A stretch of DNA of 61,617 nucleotides. Source: Streptomyces sp. AC550_RSS872 (GTDB lineage: Bacteria; Actinomycetota; Actinomycetes; Streptomycetales; Streptomycetaceae). Numbering within the stretch: position 1 is the first letter of the stretch; the number at the start of each line of letters is the position of its first letter. Both the position numbers and the translations under genes were made by a program. Below are positions 25,467 through 34,155 of this stretch, in pieces. The notes below the pieces were generated by a model. The model did not search any database. It was not told the DNA's origin and saw nothing but the letters and a program-made list of their open reading frames with translations. The stretch spans positions 1-61,617 of the forward strand of contig NZ_JAGMUL010000195.1 in the NCBI RefSeq assembly GCF_019049285.1. Reading direction: 5' to 3'.

Positions 25467-25574
25467 CGGCTCAAAGGCACCCGAACCGCGTTAACACCGA
25501 GGCAACTTCACCGAAGCGGTACCGATATACGGACGGTGGAGGCTGAACAGCGTACGGCCGTGCGGGTGCCGTAA

Positions 25575-25608
25575 ACGGGCCGGGGTGCGCCATGTCACCC
25601 CGGCCCGT
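25575..25608. terminator. Hairpin terminator overlapping a CDS end
   Basis: ACGGGCCGGGGTG (25575-25587) pairs perfectly with CACCCCGGCCCGT (25596-25608) around an 8-base loop. The right arm covers the last codons of the convergent oligopeptide ATPase (stop 25595-25597), so one stem serves both genes. Confidence 0.8.
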
Positions 25609-26638
25609 TGCCTTGCCCCGCCACCGCCGCTGCCGCCTCCGCGAAATGGCACGCCGAGTCGTGCGCCTCGGGCCCGCTCAGCGCCCGGAACCGCGCGGGC
25701 ACCGCGAGCAGCGGTACCTCCTGGGCGCAGCGGTCCTCGGCCTTCCAGCAGCGGGTGCGGAAGCGGCAGCCGGAGGGGACGTTGGTCGGGGACGGGACGT
25801 CACCGGCGAGGATGATGCGCTCACGGCGGTCGCGGGCCTCCGGGTCGGGGACGGGGACCGCGGAGAGCAGGGCCTGGGTGTAGGGGTGCGTGGGGTGGTC
25901 GTAGATCTCGGCGTCCCTGCCGATCTCCACGATCCGGCCGAGGTACATCACGCCGACTCGGTCGGAGATGTGCCGGACGATGGACAGGTCGTGGGCGATG
26001 AAGACGTAGGAGAGGTCGAACTCGTTCTGGAGGCGGTCCATCAGGTTGATGACCTGGGCCTGCACGGAGACGTCCAGGGCGGATACGGGTTCGTCGGCGA
26101 CGATGACCTCCGGGCGCAGTGCCAACCCCCGTGCGATGCCGATGCGTTGGCGCTGGCCGCCGGAGAACTGGTGCGGGTAGCGGTTGATGTGCTCGGGGTT
26201 GAGGCCGACCACGTCGAGCAGGTCCTGGACCCTGCGGCGACGGTCGCCCCTGGGGGCGACCTCGGGGTGGATGTCGTACGGCTCGCCGATGATGTCACCC
26301 ACCGTCATACGGGGGTTGAGCGAGGTGTACGGGTCCTGGAAGACCATCTGGATGTTGCGGCGTACGGCCTTCAGGGCGCGGCCGGAGAGCCTGGTGATGT
26401 CCTCGCCCTTGTACTTGATCGAACCGGCCGTCGGGCGTTCCAGGTTGACCAGCATCTTCGCGACCGTCGACTTGCCGCAGCCGGACTCGCCGACGATGCC
26501 CAGGGTCTCACCGCGGTGCAGGGTGAAGTCGACGCCGTCGACGGCCTTGACGGCGCCGATCTGCTTCCTGAAGAGGATGCCCCGGGTGAGCGGGTAGTGC
26601 TTGACGAGCCCGCTCACCTCAAGAATCGCCTCGGCCAT
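25595..26638 (-). CDS. Oligopeptide importer 1, OppF-type ATPase
   Basis: A 347-residue ABC ATPase. Walker A GIVGESGCGKSTVAKML, Q loop MVFQDPYTSLNPRMTV, signature FSGGQRQRIGIARGLAL, Walker B VIVADEPVSALDVS, H-loop FIAHDLSIV. The C-terminal oligopeptide-transporter domain carries GCRFRTRCWKAEDRCAQ with the Cys cluster that binds an iron-sulfur centre in some relatives. It energises uptake together with the adjacent OppD-type subunit, whose stop overlaps this start by 20 bases. Last gene of the operon. Confidence 0.92.
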   Translation of the reverse strand: MAEAILEVSGLVKHYPLTRGILFRKQIGAVKAVDGVDFTLHRGETLGIVGESGCGKSTVAKMLVNLERPTAGSIKYKGEDITRLSGRALKAVRRNIQMVFQDPYTSLNPRMTVGDIIGEPYDIHPEVAPRGDRRRRVQDLLDVVGLNPEHINRYPHQFSGGQRQRIGIARGLALRPEVIVADEPVSALDVSVQAQVINLMDRLQNEFDLSYVFIAHDLSIVRHISDRVGVMYLGRIVEIGRDAEIYDHPTHPYTQALLSAVPVPDPEARDRRERIILAGDVPSPTNVPSGCRFRTRCWKAEDRCAQEVPLLAVPARFRALSGPEAHDSACHFAEAAAAVAGQGNGPG

Positions 26639-27617
26639 GCAGGCACTCCCTCCAGAAGTGGCAGGCGCTGTGCCGGGTGGTGTCCGTGCCGGTGACCTCG
26701 TACAGCGGGGGTACGTCGGTACGGCACAGGTCCTGGGCCAGGGGGCAGCGGGGGTGGAAGGCGCAGCCCTGCGGGATGTTCATGAGATTGGGGGGCAGGC
26801 CCTTGATGGCGTAGAGCTCCCGCCCCTTCTGGTCCAGGCGCGGGATCGACTCCAGCAGGCCCTTGGTGTACGGGTGGGCGGGCGCCTTGTAGATGTCGTG
26901 GACCGGCGCGGACTCGACGATGCGGCCCGCGTACATGACGGCGATCCGGTCGGCCACGTCGGCAACGACGCCGAGGTCGTGGGTGATGAGGATCAGCCCC
27001 ATGCGGTACTCGCGCTGCAACTCCGCGAGCAGGTCCATGACCTGGGCCTGGACGGTGACGTCGAGGGCCGTGGTGGGCTCGTCGGCGATGATGAGGGCCG
27101 GTTCGAGGGCGAGGGCCATCGCGATCATGATGCGCTGGCGCATACCGCCGGAGAACTGGTGCGGGTACTGCCTGACGCGCTCCTTCGCGGCCGGGATGCG
27201 CACGCGGTCCATCAGCTCCACGGCCTTCGCGCGCGCGTCCTTCCGCGACATCCCCCGGTGCACCACGAACATCTCGCCGAGCTGGTCGCCGACGGTCAGC
27301 ACGGGGTTCAGGGACGACAGGGCGTCCTGGAAGATCATCGCCATCTCGGCGCCGCGGAGCCTGCGGCGCTCGTCTTCCCTCAGCTTCAGCAGGTCCCGTC
27401 CCTGGAAGAGGATCTCGCCCCCGGTGATCCGCCCGGGCGGCATGTCGAGGATCCCCATCACCGCCTGCGCGGTGACCGACTTCCCGGAGCCGGACTCTCC
27501 GAGGACGGCCAGGGTCTCCCCCTCGTCGACGGCGTAGCTGACGCCGTTCACGGCCTTGGCGACCAGCCCGTCCCGGGTTCGGAACTCCACCTTCAGGTCA
27601 CGTACTTCGAGCAGCAT
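26619..27617 (-). CDS. Oligopeptide importer 1, OppD-type ATPase
   Basis: A 332-residue ABC ATPase. Walker A AVLGESGSGKSVTAQAVMG, Q loop MIFQDALSSLNPVLTV, signature FSGGMRQRIMIAMALAL, Walker B LIIADEPTTALDVT, H-loop LITHDLGVV. The C-terminal GCAFHPRCPLAQDLCR holds the oligopeptide-domain Cys cluster. ATG 27617 (MLLEVRDLKVEF) has GCGGAGC upstream. Unlike the other overlapping junctions of this operon, 160 bases including a dispersed repeat separate it from the upstream permease. Confidence 0.92.
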   Translation of the reverse strand: MLLEVRDLKVEFRTRDGLVAKAVNGVSYAVDEGETLAVLGESGSGKSVTAQAVMGILDMPPGRITGGEILFQGRDLLKLREDERRRLRGAEMAMIFQDALSSLNPVLTVGDQLGEMFVVHRGMSRKDARAKAVELMDRVRIPAAKERVRQYPHQFSGGMRQRIMIAMALALEPALIIADEPTTALDVTVQAQVMDLLAELQREYRMGLILITHDLGVVADVADRIAVMYAGRIVESAPVHDIYKAPAHPYTKGLLESIPRLDQKGRELYAIKGLPPNLMNIPQGCAFHPRCPLAQDLCRTDVPPLYEVTGTDTTRHSACHFWRECLHGRGDS

Positions 27618-27664
27618 GGCGCTCCGCTGGTTGTGCCGCGATGGGTCGTCGGTTGCGTGCAGGT

Positions 27665-27730
27665 TCGTTGTGGCTGGTCGCGCCCGCGCGGCGGAGCCGA
27701 ACATCAACACAGCCCCGCGCCCCTGGGGCG
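27665..27730. repeat. Dispersed palindromic intergenic repeat, copy 3 (inside an operon)
   Basis: Same element as 5145 and 15254, here lodged between permease and ATPase genes of one transporter. It could act as a transcript-processing or attenuation site that lowers ATPase expression relative to the upstream genes. Confidence 0.7.
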
Positions 27731-27778
27731 CTGCCGCGCCCGTCGGCTGAAGATGCCCCCGCGTTGCCTCGCACCCCG

Positions 27779-28816
27779 TCACCTCAGCTTCGGATCCAGG
27801 GCGTCGCGTACCGCGTCGCCCAGCATGATGAAGGCGAGGACCGTGATGGCCAGGGCGCCTGAGGGCCACAGGAGGGCGTGGGGGGCGTTGCGGATGTAGG
27901 GGGAGGCCGCCGAGATGTCGATGCCCCAGGAGACGCTGGGGGGTTTGAGGCCCACGCCCAGATAGGACAGCGTTGCCTCCAGGGCGATGTACGTGCCCAG
28001 TGCGATGGTGGCGACCACGATCACCGGGGCCACGGCGTTGGGCGCGATGTGACGGAGCAGGATGCGGGAGTTGGAGGCGCCGAGGGCGCGGGCGGCCTGG
28101 ACGTAGTCGTTCTGCCTGGCGGTGATGACCGCGCCGCGGGCGATGCGGGAGATCTGGGGCCAGCCGAGCAGCACGATGAAGCCGATGACCGGCCAGATGC
28201 TGTTGCTGGTGACCACGGAGAGCAGGACCAGGCCCCCGAGGATCACCGGGATCGCGAAGAAGACGTCGGTGACGCGGGAGAGGAGCGAATCCCACAGGCC
28301 GCCGAAGAAGCCGGCGAGCGCGCCCAGCACCGAGCCGAGGACCGCGACGCCGAGCGTGGCGCAGACGCCGACGGCGACGGACGTACGGGCGCCGTAGACC
28401 GTGCGGGTGTAGACGTCGCAGCCCTGGCCGTCGTAGCCGAAGGGATGACCGGGCGCGGAGCCCTGCTGGGCCTTGGCGAGGTCGCACTTGAGGGGGCTGC
28501 CGGAGGCGATGGCCGAAGGCCACAGGGAGATGAGGACCAGGAACGCGATGATCAGGGTCGAGAGGATGAAGACCGGGTTGCGGCGCAGGTCCCGCCAGGC
28601 GTCGGACCACAGGCTGCGGGGTTGTTCGGGAGAGGCGGAGGGTGCAGCCGGGTCTTCGGGGGCTGAGGGTGCTGAGGGCTTCAGGGTGGCCTTGTGAGGG
28701 GTCGGAGGGCTTTCCAGGGTTTCCGCCTCGCTCGCGGCCCACTGCACCGCGCCGCCCGTGCCCCCGCTGCCGGCGACGGCTCCCGCGCCCTCGGACTGGA
28801 ACGGCTGTTCAGGCAT
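27779..28816 (-). CDS. Oligopeptide importer 1, OppC-type permease
   Basis: A 345-residue inner-membrane subunit. An unusually long, Pro/Ser/Glu-rich cytoplasmic N-terminus (about 65 residues) precedes the first helix (PVFILSTLIIAFLVLISLW). Five further spans follow, with the EAA loop region RQNDYVQAARALGASNSRIL contacting the ATPases. Ends in FIMLGDAVRDALDPKLR, typical of OppC. ATG 28816 (MPEQPFQSEG) overlaps the upstream permease stop by 8 bases. Confidence 0.9.
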   Translation of the reverse strand: MPEQPFQSEGAGAVAGSGGTGGAVQWAASEAETLESPPTPHKATLKPSAPSAPEDPAAPSASPEQPRSLWSDAWRDLRRNPVFILSTLIIAFLVLISLWPSAIASGSPLKCDLAKAQQGSAPGHPFGYDGQGCDVYTRTVYGARTSVAVGVCATLGVAVLGSVLGALAGFFGGLWDSLLSRVTDVFFAIPVILGGLVLLSVVTSNSIWPVIGFIVLLGWPQISRIARGAVITARQNDYVQAARALGASNSRILLRHIAPNAVAPVIVVATIALGTYIALEATLSYLGVGLKPPSVSWGIDISAASPYIRNAPHALLWPSGALAITVLAFIMLGDAVRDALDPKLR

Positions 28817-29732
28817 AGCGGATCCTCGGGTCGAGTACGGCGTACAGGAGGTCGACGAGCAGGTTGCAGAGGAGGAAGACAAGGACGAGGACCGTCACGA
28901 AGCCGACGACCGTCTGGGTGTTCTGGCGCAGGATGCCCTGGTAGAGCTGGAAGCCGACGCCGTGGATGTTGAAGATCCGCTCGGTGACGATGGCGCCGCC
29001 CATGAGGAAGCCGATGTCGGCACCGAGGAAGGTGACGACAGGGATGAGGGAGTTGCGCAGGAGGTGCCGGGTGACCACCCGGTGTCGGGGCAGGCCCTTG
29101 GCGATGGCGGTGCGGACGTAGTCGGAGCGCCGGTTCTCCGCGATGGACGTACGGGTCAGACGGGTGACGTAGGCGAGGGAGACCGTGGCCAGGACGAGGC
29201 CCGGGAGGAGCAGTTCACCGAAGGGGGCGGCCGGGGAGACCGACGGGCGGATCCAGCCCCACTCCACGCCGAGCAGCAGTTGGAGCAGCAGGCCGGTGAC
29301 GAAGGTGGGGACGCTGATGACGACGAGGGTGAGCAGCAGGACGCCGGTGTCGACGGGGCGGCCGCGGCGCAGACCGGTGAGGACGCCCAGGGTGATGCCG
29401 ATGACGATCTCGAAGAGGACGGCCACGATCGTGAGGCGGAGGGTCACGGGGAACGCCGTCGACATCAGCTCGGTGACTTCCTGGCCGTTGAACGCCGTAC
29501 CGAAGTCTCCGGTGAAGACGTTCCCCATGTAGGTCAGGTACTGCTGCCACACGGGCTTGTCGAGGCCGAACTCCTTGCGCAGCTGGGCCGCCGTCGCCGG
29601 GTCGCACTGCCGGTCGCCGCACAGGCCCGCGATGGGGTCGCCCATCACGTTGACCATGAGGAAGATCAGCAGGGTGGCTCCGACGAACACCGGGACCATC
29701 TGGAGCAGACGGCGTACGACGTACTGGCCCAT
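28809..29732 (-). CDS. Oligopeptide importer 1, OppB-type permease
   Basis: A 307-residue inner-membrane subunit with six predicted helices. The N-terminal MGQYVVRRLLQMVPVFVGAT and GLDKPVWQQYLTYMGN segments are classic OppB. The EAA-type loop is around YVRTAIAKGLPRHRVV, and it ends LLVDLLYAVLDPRIRYA. Starts 7 bases after the binding-protein stop and overlaps the OppC gene. Confidence 0.92.
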   Translation of the reverse strand: MGQYVVRRLLQMVPVFVGATLLIFLMVNVMGDPIAGLCGDRQCDPATAAQLRKEFGLDKPVWQQYLTYMGNVFTGDFGTAFNGQEVTELMSTAFPVTLRLTIVAVLFEIVIGITLGVLTGLRRGRPVDTGVLLLTLVVISVPTFVTGLLLQLLLGVEWGWIRPSVSPAAPFGELLLPGLVLATVSLAYVTRLTRTSIAENRRSDYVRTAIAKGLPRHRVVTRHLLRNSLIPVVTFLGADIGFLMGGAIVTERIFNIHGVGFQLYQGILRQNTQTVVGFVTVLVLVFLLCNLLVDLLYAVLDPRIRYA

Positions 29733-29739
29733 GGCGGGC

Positions 29740-31365
29740 TCAGCCGACCTTGATCTCGTGGTAGACGGGGACGCTGAAGGGGTTGAGGGCCACGTTGGAC
29801 AGCCGCTGCGACCAGCCGGCGCTGCCGTTCTGGTACCAGAGCGGGATGGAGGCCATGTTGTCCCGGACGACCGTCTCGGCCTTCTGGAACATCTTCACGG
29901 CCTTCGCGGGGTCCGTCTCGGCGTTCGCCTCGTCGACGAGGCGGTCGAACTCCTCGCTCGACCACTTGCCGTCGTTGGAGGAGGCGTTGGTGTAGTAGAG
30001 GGGCTGGAGGAAGTTCTGGGTCAGCGGGTAGTCCATCTGCCAGCCCGCCCGGAACGGCCCGGACAGCTTCTGGGTCGTGGACTTGGCTCGGAAGTCGGCG
30101 AAGGTGCCGATCGGGTTGCCGACACAGGCCCGGTCGTTGCCCAGGGCGTTGTTGATGGAGTTGCAGACGGCGTCGACCCACAGCTTGTGGGAGCCGGTGT
30201 CCGCGTTGTACGTGATCTTCACCTGCCCGCCGGGCAGCCCGCCGCCCTCCTTGATCAGCTTCTTCGCCGCGGCGGCGTCGTACCGGCACCACTCACCGCA
30301 CAGCCCCGCCTGGTAACCGCCGTCCTTGCCGAGGACGGGTGAGGTCCAGTCGGTGGCGGGGGTGCGGGTCTTCTGGAAGATGGTGTCGGTGATCTGCTCG
30401 CGGTCGATCGCCCGGGACAGTCCCTTGCGGACCTTGACCGAGCCGGCGGTGTTCCATTTCCTGTCGTAGTGGGGGAAGGCCAGGGTCTGGATGATGCCGG
30501 CGGGGGTGCTCAGGTAGCGGTCGCCGAGGTCGCCGCGGACGTTCTTCAGCTGCTGGGCCGGGACGTCGTCGACGAGGTCGAGGTTGCCGGCCATCAGGTC
30601 GGTGTAGGCCGTGTTGTTGTCCGTGTAGACCTTGAGGGTGACGCCGTCGTTCTGTGCCGCGTCCGGGCCCGGGTAGGTGTCCCACTTCGTCAGGCGCATC
30701 TCGGAGCCCTTGGTGTACGACTCCACCGTGTAGGGGCCGTTGCCAACGGGCTTGGCCAGCCAGCCGGCGTGGTCGTCGTAGAACGCCCTCGGCAACGGGA
30801 CGAAGGCGTTGTAGCCGAGGGTGTCGGGGAAGCTGGAGAACGTCTGGCTGAGCCGGACGGTGAACGTCCGGTCGTCGACGACCTTCAGTCCGGACAGGGT
30901 GCCGGCGCGCTGCTCGCCCTGCTCGGGGTGGACCTCGTCGTATCCCTCGATGTAGCTGAAGAAGTAGGCGTTCTTCTGGTTGTTCTTCAGGCTCGCCCCG
31001 TAGTTCCAGGCGTCCACGAAGGACTTGGCGGTGACCTTCTCGCCGTTGCTGAAGGTCCAGCCGTCCTTGACGGTGATCGTGTAGTTCCGCGAGTCGGAGG
31101 TCTCGATCTTCTCGGCGAGCATGTCCTCGGCGGCGCCGGTCTTCGGGTCGTACTGCTTGAGCCCCCGGAAGATCATGGAGAGGACCTTGCCGCCCTGCAC
31201 CTCGTTGGTGTTGGCGGGTTCCAGCGGGTTCTGCGGATCGGTCCACGAGGAGCTGAACACGGCGCCGCCGGCGCCGGCGCTGTCGCCCCCGCCTCCGCAG
31301 GCCGTGGCCGCGAGTGCGACCACCACCGCGCATACGGCCCGTCCGGCGTGCGTGGCTCCCCGCAT
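29740..31365 (-). CDS. Oligopeptide importer 1, family 5 solute-binding lipoprotein
   Basis: A 541-residue binding protein that captures peptides outside the membrane. The lipoprotein signal is MRGATHAGRAVC then ALAATACGGGG, with the lipidated Cys near residue 23. SBP_bac_5 features include FRGLKQYDPKTG, the GWTFSNGEKVTAKSFVDAWN signature, and ending VYHEIKV. AGGAGGCACTCC precedes ATG 31365, an excellent site. First gene of operon 1; a palindrome sits 45 bases upstream. It is not recognisably BldKB. The specificity is unknown. Confidence 0.92.
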   Translation of the reverse strand: MRGATHAGRAVCAVVVALAATACGGGGDSAGAGGAVFSSSWTDPQNPLEPANTNEVQGGKVLSMIFRGLKQYDPKTGAAEDMLAEKIETSDSRNYTITVKDGWTFSNGEKVTAKSFVDAWNYGASLKNNQKNAYFFSYIEGYDEVHPEQGEQRAGTLSGLKVVDDRTFTVRLSQTFSSFPDTLGYNAFVPLPRAFYDDHAGWLAKPVGNGPYTVESYTKGSEMRLTKWDTYPGPDAAQNDGVTLKVYTDNNTAYTDLMAGNLDLVDDVPAQQLKNVRGDLGDRYLSTPAGIIQTLAFPHYDRKWNTAGSVKVRKGLSRAIDREQITDTIFQKTRTPATDWTSPVLGKDGGYQAGLCGEWCRYDAAAAKKLIKEGGGLPGGQVKITYNADTGSHKLWVDAVCNSINNALGNDRACVGNPIGTFADFRAKSTTQKLSGPFRAGWQMDYPLTQNFLQPLYYTNASSNDGKWSSEEFDRLVDEANAETDPAKAVKMFQKAETVVRDNMASIPLWYQNGSAGWSQRLSNVALNPFSVPVYHEIKVG

Positions 31366-31409
31366 GGAGTGCCTCCTCTTCGTGCGCTGCACTGGCCGGC
31401 GCCTGAGAC

Positions 31410-31426
31410 ACCGATCCCTTATCGGT
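31410..31426 (-). promoter_or_regulatory. Candidate operator upstream of importer 1
   Basis: ACCGAT-N5-ATCGGT forms a 17-base palindrome located 45 bases before the binding-protein start, within an AT-richer stretch (TTGATATTGACCGATAAG on the minus strand) that looks like the operon promoter. Confidence 0.35.
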
Positions 31427-31503
31427 CAATATCAACCCATAAGGTGCGCAACGCATGAGTACGCCCCCCTTTCGGGGTGGCGAGGAGGCCGGCCGCCCCC
31501 GGG

Positions 31504-32183
31504 TCAGGCGGCGCCGGCCTCACGGCCCGGGCGGTGGGCGCGGCCGACGACCACCACCACCTCGCACGGGAGGAGAACCGGAGTTTCTTGGAGATCCGGC
31601 GCGGATGGGTCTCGACCGTCGTGTGGCTGACGGCCGGCGCCCGGGCGATCTGCCGGTTCGTCCGTCCGCCGCCGGCCAGTACGGCGATCTCCGTCTCCCG
31701 GTGCTCAACGAGCCCAGCGGGCGGGGGCGCGGCACCGACGTTCGGCGTCAGCGGCGGCCCGGCGTCCGGTACGCCGTCCGCCTGCCCGCCCGGTCCCGGG
31801 TCCTGGAGGTGGGCGAGCGCGGCGCACAGCGCGCCGGCCTCCTGCCGCAGTCGGTGGCTGTCGGTGCCGGTCGCGGCGTCCCCCCGGCTCAGATCCAGGG
31901 CGCCCACGGCCGCGGCGGATCCAGGCACCAGGGCACGCAGTGAGCGGGACTCGGCGAGCCAGAGTCCGCTTTCGTGGTGCCCACGCGCCGGCTCCTCACG
32001 TCCCCGGGCCGACTCCGCCACCGCCGGCCAGAACACGCCGTCGAGACGGGGGACGACGGCCGGAGCACCGCGCGGCCGGGCCCTGACCCATCTGATCGAG
32101 GAGACCGCCCGGCACAAGGGTCGCCTGACATCCTCCGGTAACCGGCGGGCGGCACCACCGGCATGTGACCTGGGGCTCTTCAC
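31504..32183 (-). pseudogene. Decayed LuxR-family transcriptional regulator
   Basis: A minus-strand reading of about 210 residues ends in a degraded LuxR helix-turn-helix: VEHRETEIAVLAGGGRTNRQ and VSHTTVETHPRRISKKLRF (about 31555-31712). Helix-breaking Pro and other odd substitutions replace conserved residues. The preceding part has Ala-rich helices like those of large LuxR regulators. Right after SSRAR the frame slips: the expected EVVVVVGRAHRPG tail lies in another frame, ending at TGA 31504-31506. No ribosome site supports the upstream start and the N-terminal effector domain is missing. I infer a regulator remnant at the edge of importer 2. Confidence 0.55.
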
Positions 32184-32328
32184 CGGTGTGGACCACTGGC
32201 TGTCTCAATCTCATCACTTCGTTGTTCTCGCAGGCCACATGGGGTTTCATGCGCTGTCGGCGCGCGCAGTAAAGCGCTGACGGCGCAACTGGCCGTACCT
32301 GTGCAGGCGATGACGTGAGGTCACGATC

Positions 32329-34149
32329 ATGAGCACACGAGAGCAGCACAGCAGAGCGCGGCGGCTCCTCGCCGCCGCAGCCGCCGCCCTGACGGTGCCG
32401 GCCGGACTCGCGCCGCACCAGGCGGTGGCGGCGGACGGCGACAAGGTCCTCACCGTCGCGGTCGCCCAGAGTGTCGACTCACTGAGCCCGTTCCTGGCAC
32501 AGCGGCTCGTGAGCACGAGCATCCACCGGCTGATGTACGAGTACCTCACGAACTACGACCCCAAGGACGCCCACGCCGTCCCGGCGCTGGCGACGGAGTG
32601 GAAGTCGTCGCCGGACAAGCTGACCTGGACGTACACGATCCGTTCCGACTCCAAGTGGTCGGACGGGCAGCGGGTCACCGCGCAGGACGCGGCGTGGACG
32701 TTTCAGAAGATGATGACCGACGAGGGCGCGGCCACCGCCAACGGCAGCTTCGTCGGCAACTTCCGCGAGGTGACCGCCCCGAGCCCCACCGAGCTGGTCA
32801 TCCGGCTGAAGAAGCCGCAGGCCACGATGACGTCCCTGGACGTGCCGATCGCGCCGAAGCACATCTGGGAGAAGGTCGGCGACTTCTCGAAGTTCAACAA
32901 CGACAAGGACTTCCCCGTCGTCGGGAACGGGCCGTTCGTCCTCACCGACTACAAGCCCGACAGCTACGTCCGGCTCAAGGCCAACAAGGACTTCTGGCGC
33001 GGGGCACCCAAGTTCGACGAGCTGGTCTTCCGTTACTACAAGGACCAGGACGCCGCGGTCGCCGCCCTGCGCAAGGGCGAGGTCTCCTTCGTCGCCGGCT
33101 CGCCGTCCCTGACACCCGCTCAGGCGGCCTCGCTCAAGGGCGAGAAGAACATCCACGTCAACGACGCGCCCGGCCGCCGCTTCTACGCCCTCGCCGCCAA
33201 CCCGGGGGCACAGGCCAGGAACGGGCAGAAGTTCGGTGACGGCCACCCCTCCCTGCTGGACGAGCGGGTGCGGCACGCCCTGTTCCGGGCGGTCGACCGC
33301 GAGACCGTCATCGAGCGGGTGTTCCAGGGACACGCGGTGCGGGGCGAGGGCTATATCCCGCCGCGTTTCTCCACGTACTTCTGGAAACCGGCGGACGGAC
33401 AGGAACTCTCCTACGACCCCGCCCAGGCCGCCCGGCTCCTCGACCAGGCCGGCTACAAGAAGAACGGCGACGGCAAACGCCTCGGCAAGGACGGCAAGCC
33501 GATCACCTACCGCGTCCTGTGCCACGCCACCGACCCCAACGACAAGGCGATCGGCCAGTACCTCGAGGAGTGGTGGGGCGAACTCGGCATCGGCGTGAGA
33601 CTCGACTGCCTGGACAACGTCACCGACCCCTGGCTCGCGGGCACCTACGACCTCGCCTTCGACGGCTGGTCCGTCAACCCCGACCCGGACTTCGTGCTGT
33701 CCATCCACACCTGCGCCGCACTGCCCGCGACCCCGAAGGACACGGGCGCGACCGACAACTTCATCTGCGACAAGCGCTACGACGAGCTGTACGCGCGACA
33801 GCTCGCCGAGTACGACCCGGCCGAACGGGCGGACCTCGTCAAGCAGATGCAGTCCCGGCTGTACGACACCGGGTACATGAACGTCATGGCGTATCCGAAC
33901 GCGGTCGAGGCCTATCGCACGGACCACATCAAGTCGATCACGACGATGCCCGAGAAGGCGGGCAACATCTACGGGCAGGACGGCTACTGGAGTTGGTGGT
34001 CGGCGACGCCGGCCGACTCCGACGGCTCCTCCGGCGGCTCCGGCTCGGCAGGCGTCGTCATCGGGCTCGTCGCCGGCGGTGCCGTCCTCGTCGCCGCGGG
34101 TGTGTTCTTCGCTCTGCGGCGCCGGGCGACCGCCGAGGACCGCGAGTAG
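32329..34149 (+). CDS. Oligopeptide importer 2, C-terminally anchored family 5 binding protein
   Basis: A 606-residue SBP_bac_5 protein. It has a Sec-type signal peptide (RRLLAAAAAALTVPAGLAP, cleavage near AVA-ADG, about residue 35) but no lipobox Cys. Binding-domain features include SPFLAQRLVSTSIHRLMYEY and the signature SKWSDGQRVTAQDAAWTFQK. After a Ser/Gly linker (SDGSSGGSGSAG) comes a C-terminal helix, VVIGLVAGGAVLVAAGVFFA, and an RRR stop-transfer, so it is held by a membrane helix instead of a lipid. GTGAGGTCACGATC precedes ATG 32329. First gene of a five-gene plus-strand importer. Confidence 0.9.
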   Translation: MSTREQHSRARRLLAAAAAALTVPAGLAPHQAVAADGDKVLTVAVAQSVDSLSPFLAQRLVSTSIHRLMYEYLTNYDPKDAHAVPALATEWKSSPDKLTWTYTIRSDSKWSDGQRVTAQDAAWTFQKMMTDEGAATANGSFVGNFREVTAPSPTELVIRLKKPQATMTSLDVPIAPKHIWEKVGDFSKFNNDKDFPVVGNGPFVLTDYKPDSYVRLKANKDFWRGAPKFDELVFRYYKDQDAAVAALRKGEVSFVAGSPSLTPAQAASLKGEKNIHVNDAPGRRFYALAANPGAQARNGQKFGDGHPSLLDERVRHALFRAVDRETVIERVFQGHAVRGEGYIPPRFSTYFWKPADGQELSYDPAQAARLLDQAGYKKNGDGKRLGKDGKPITYRVLCHATDPNDKAIGQYLEEWWGELGIGVRLDCLDNVTDPWLAGTYDLAFDGWSVNPDPDFVLSIHTCAALPATPKDTGATDNFICDKRYDELYARQLAEYDPAERADLVKQMQSRLYDTGYMNVMAYPNAVEAYRTDHIKSITTMPEKAGNIYGQDGYWSWWSATPADSDGSSGGSGSAGVVIGLVAGGAVLVAAGVFFALRRRATAEDRE

Positions 34150-34155
34150 CCGCCC

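Noticed and set aside
25467..25574. Short frame VEAEQRTAVRVP with a GGTGGAGG ribosome-like site before the terminator
   Set aside because: Twelve codons only, directly before the terminator hairpin and with no conserved context that I know of.
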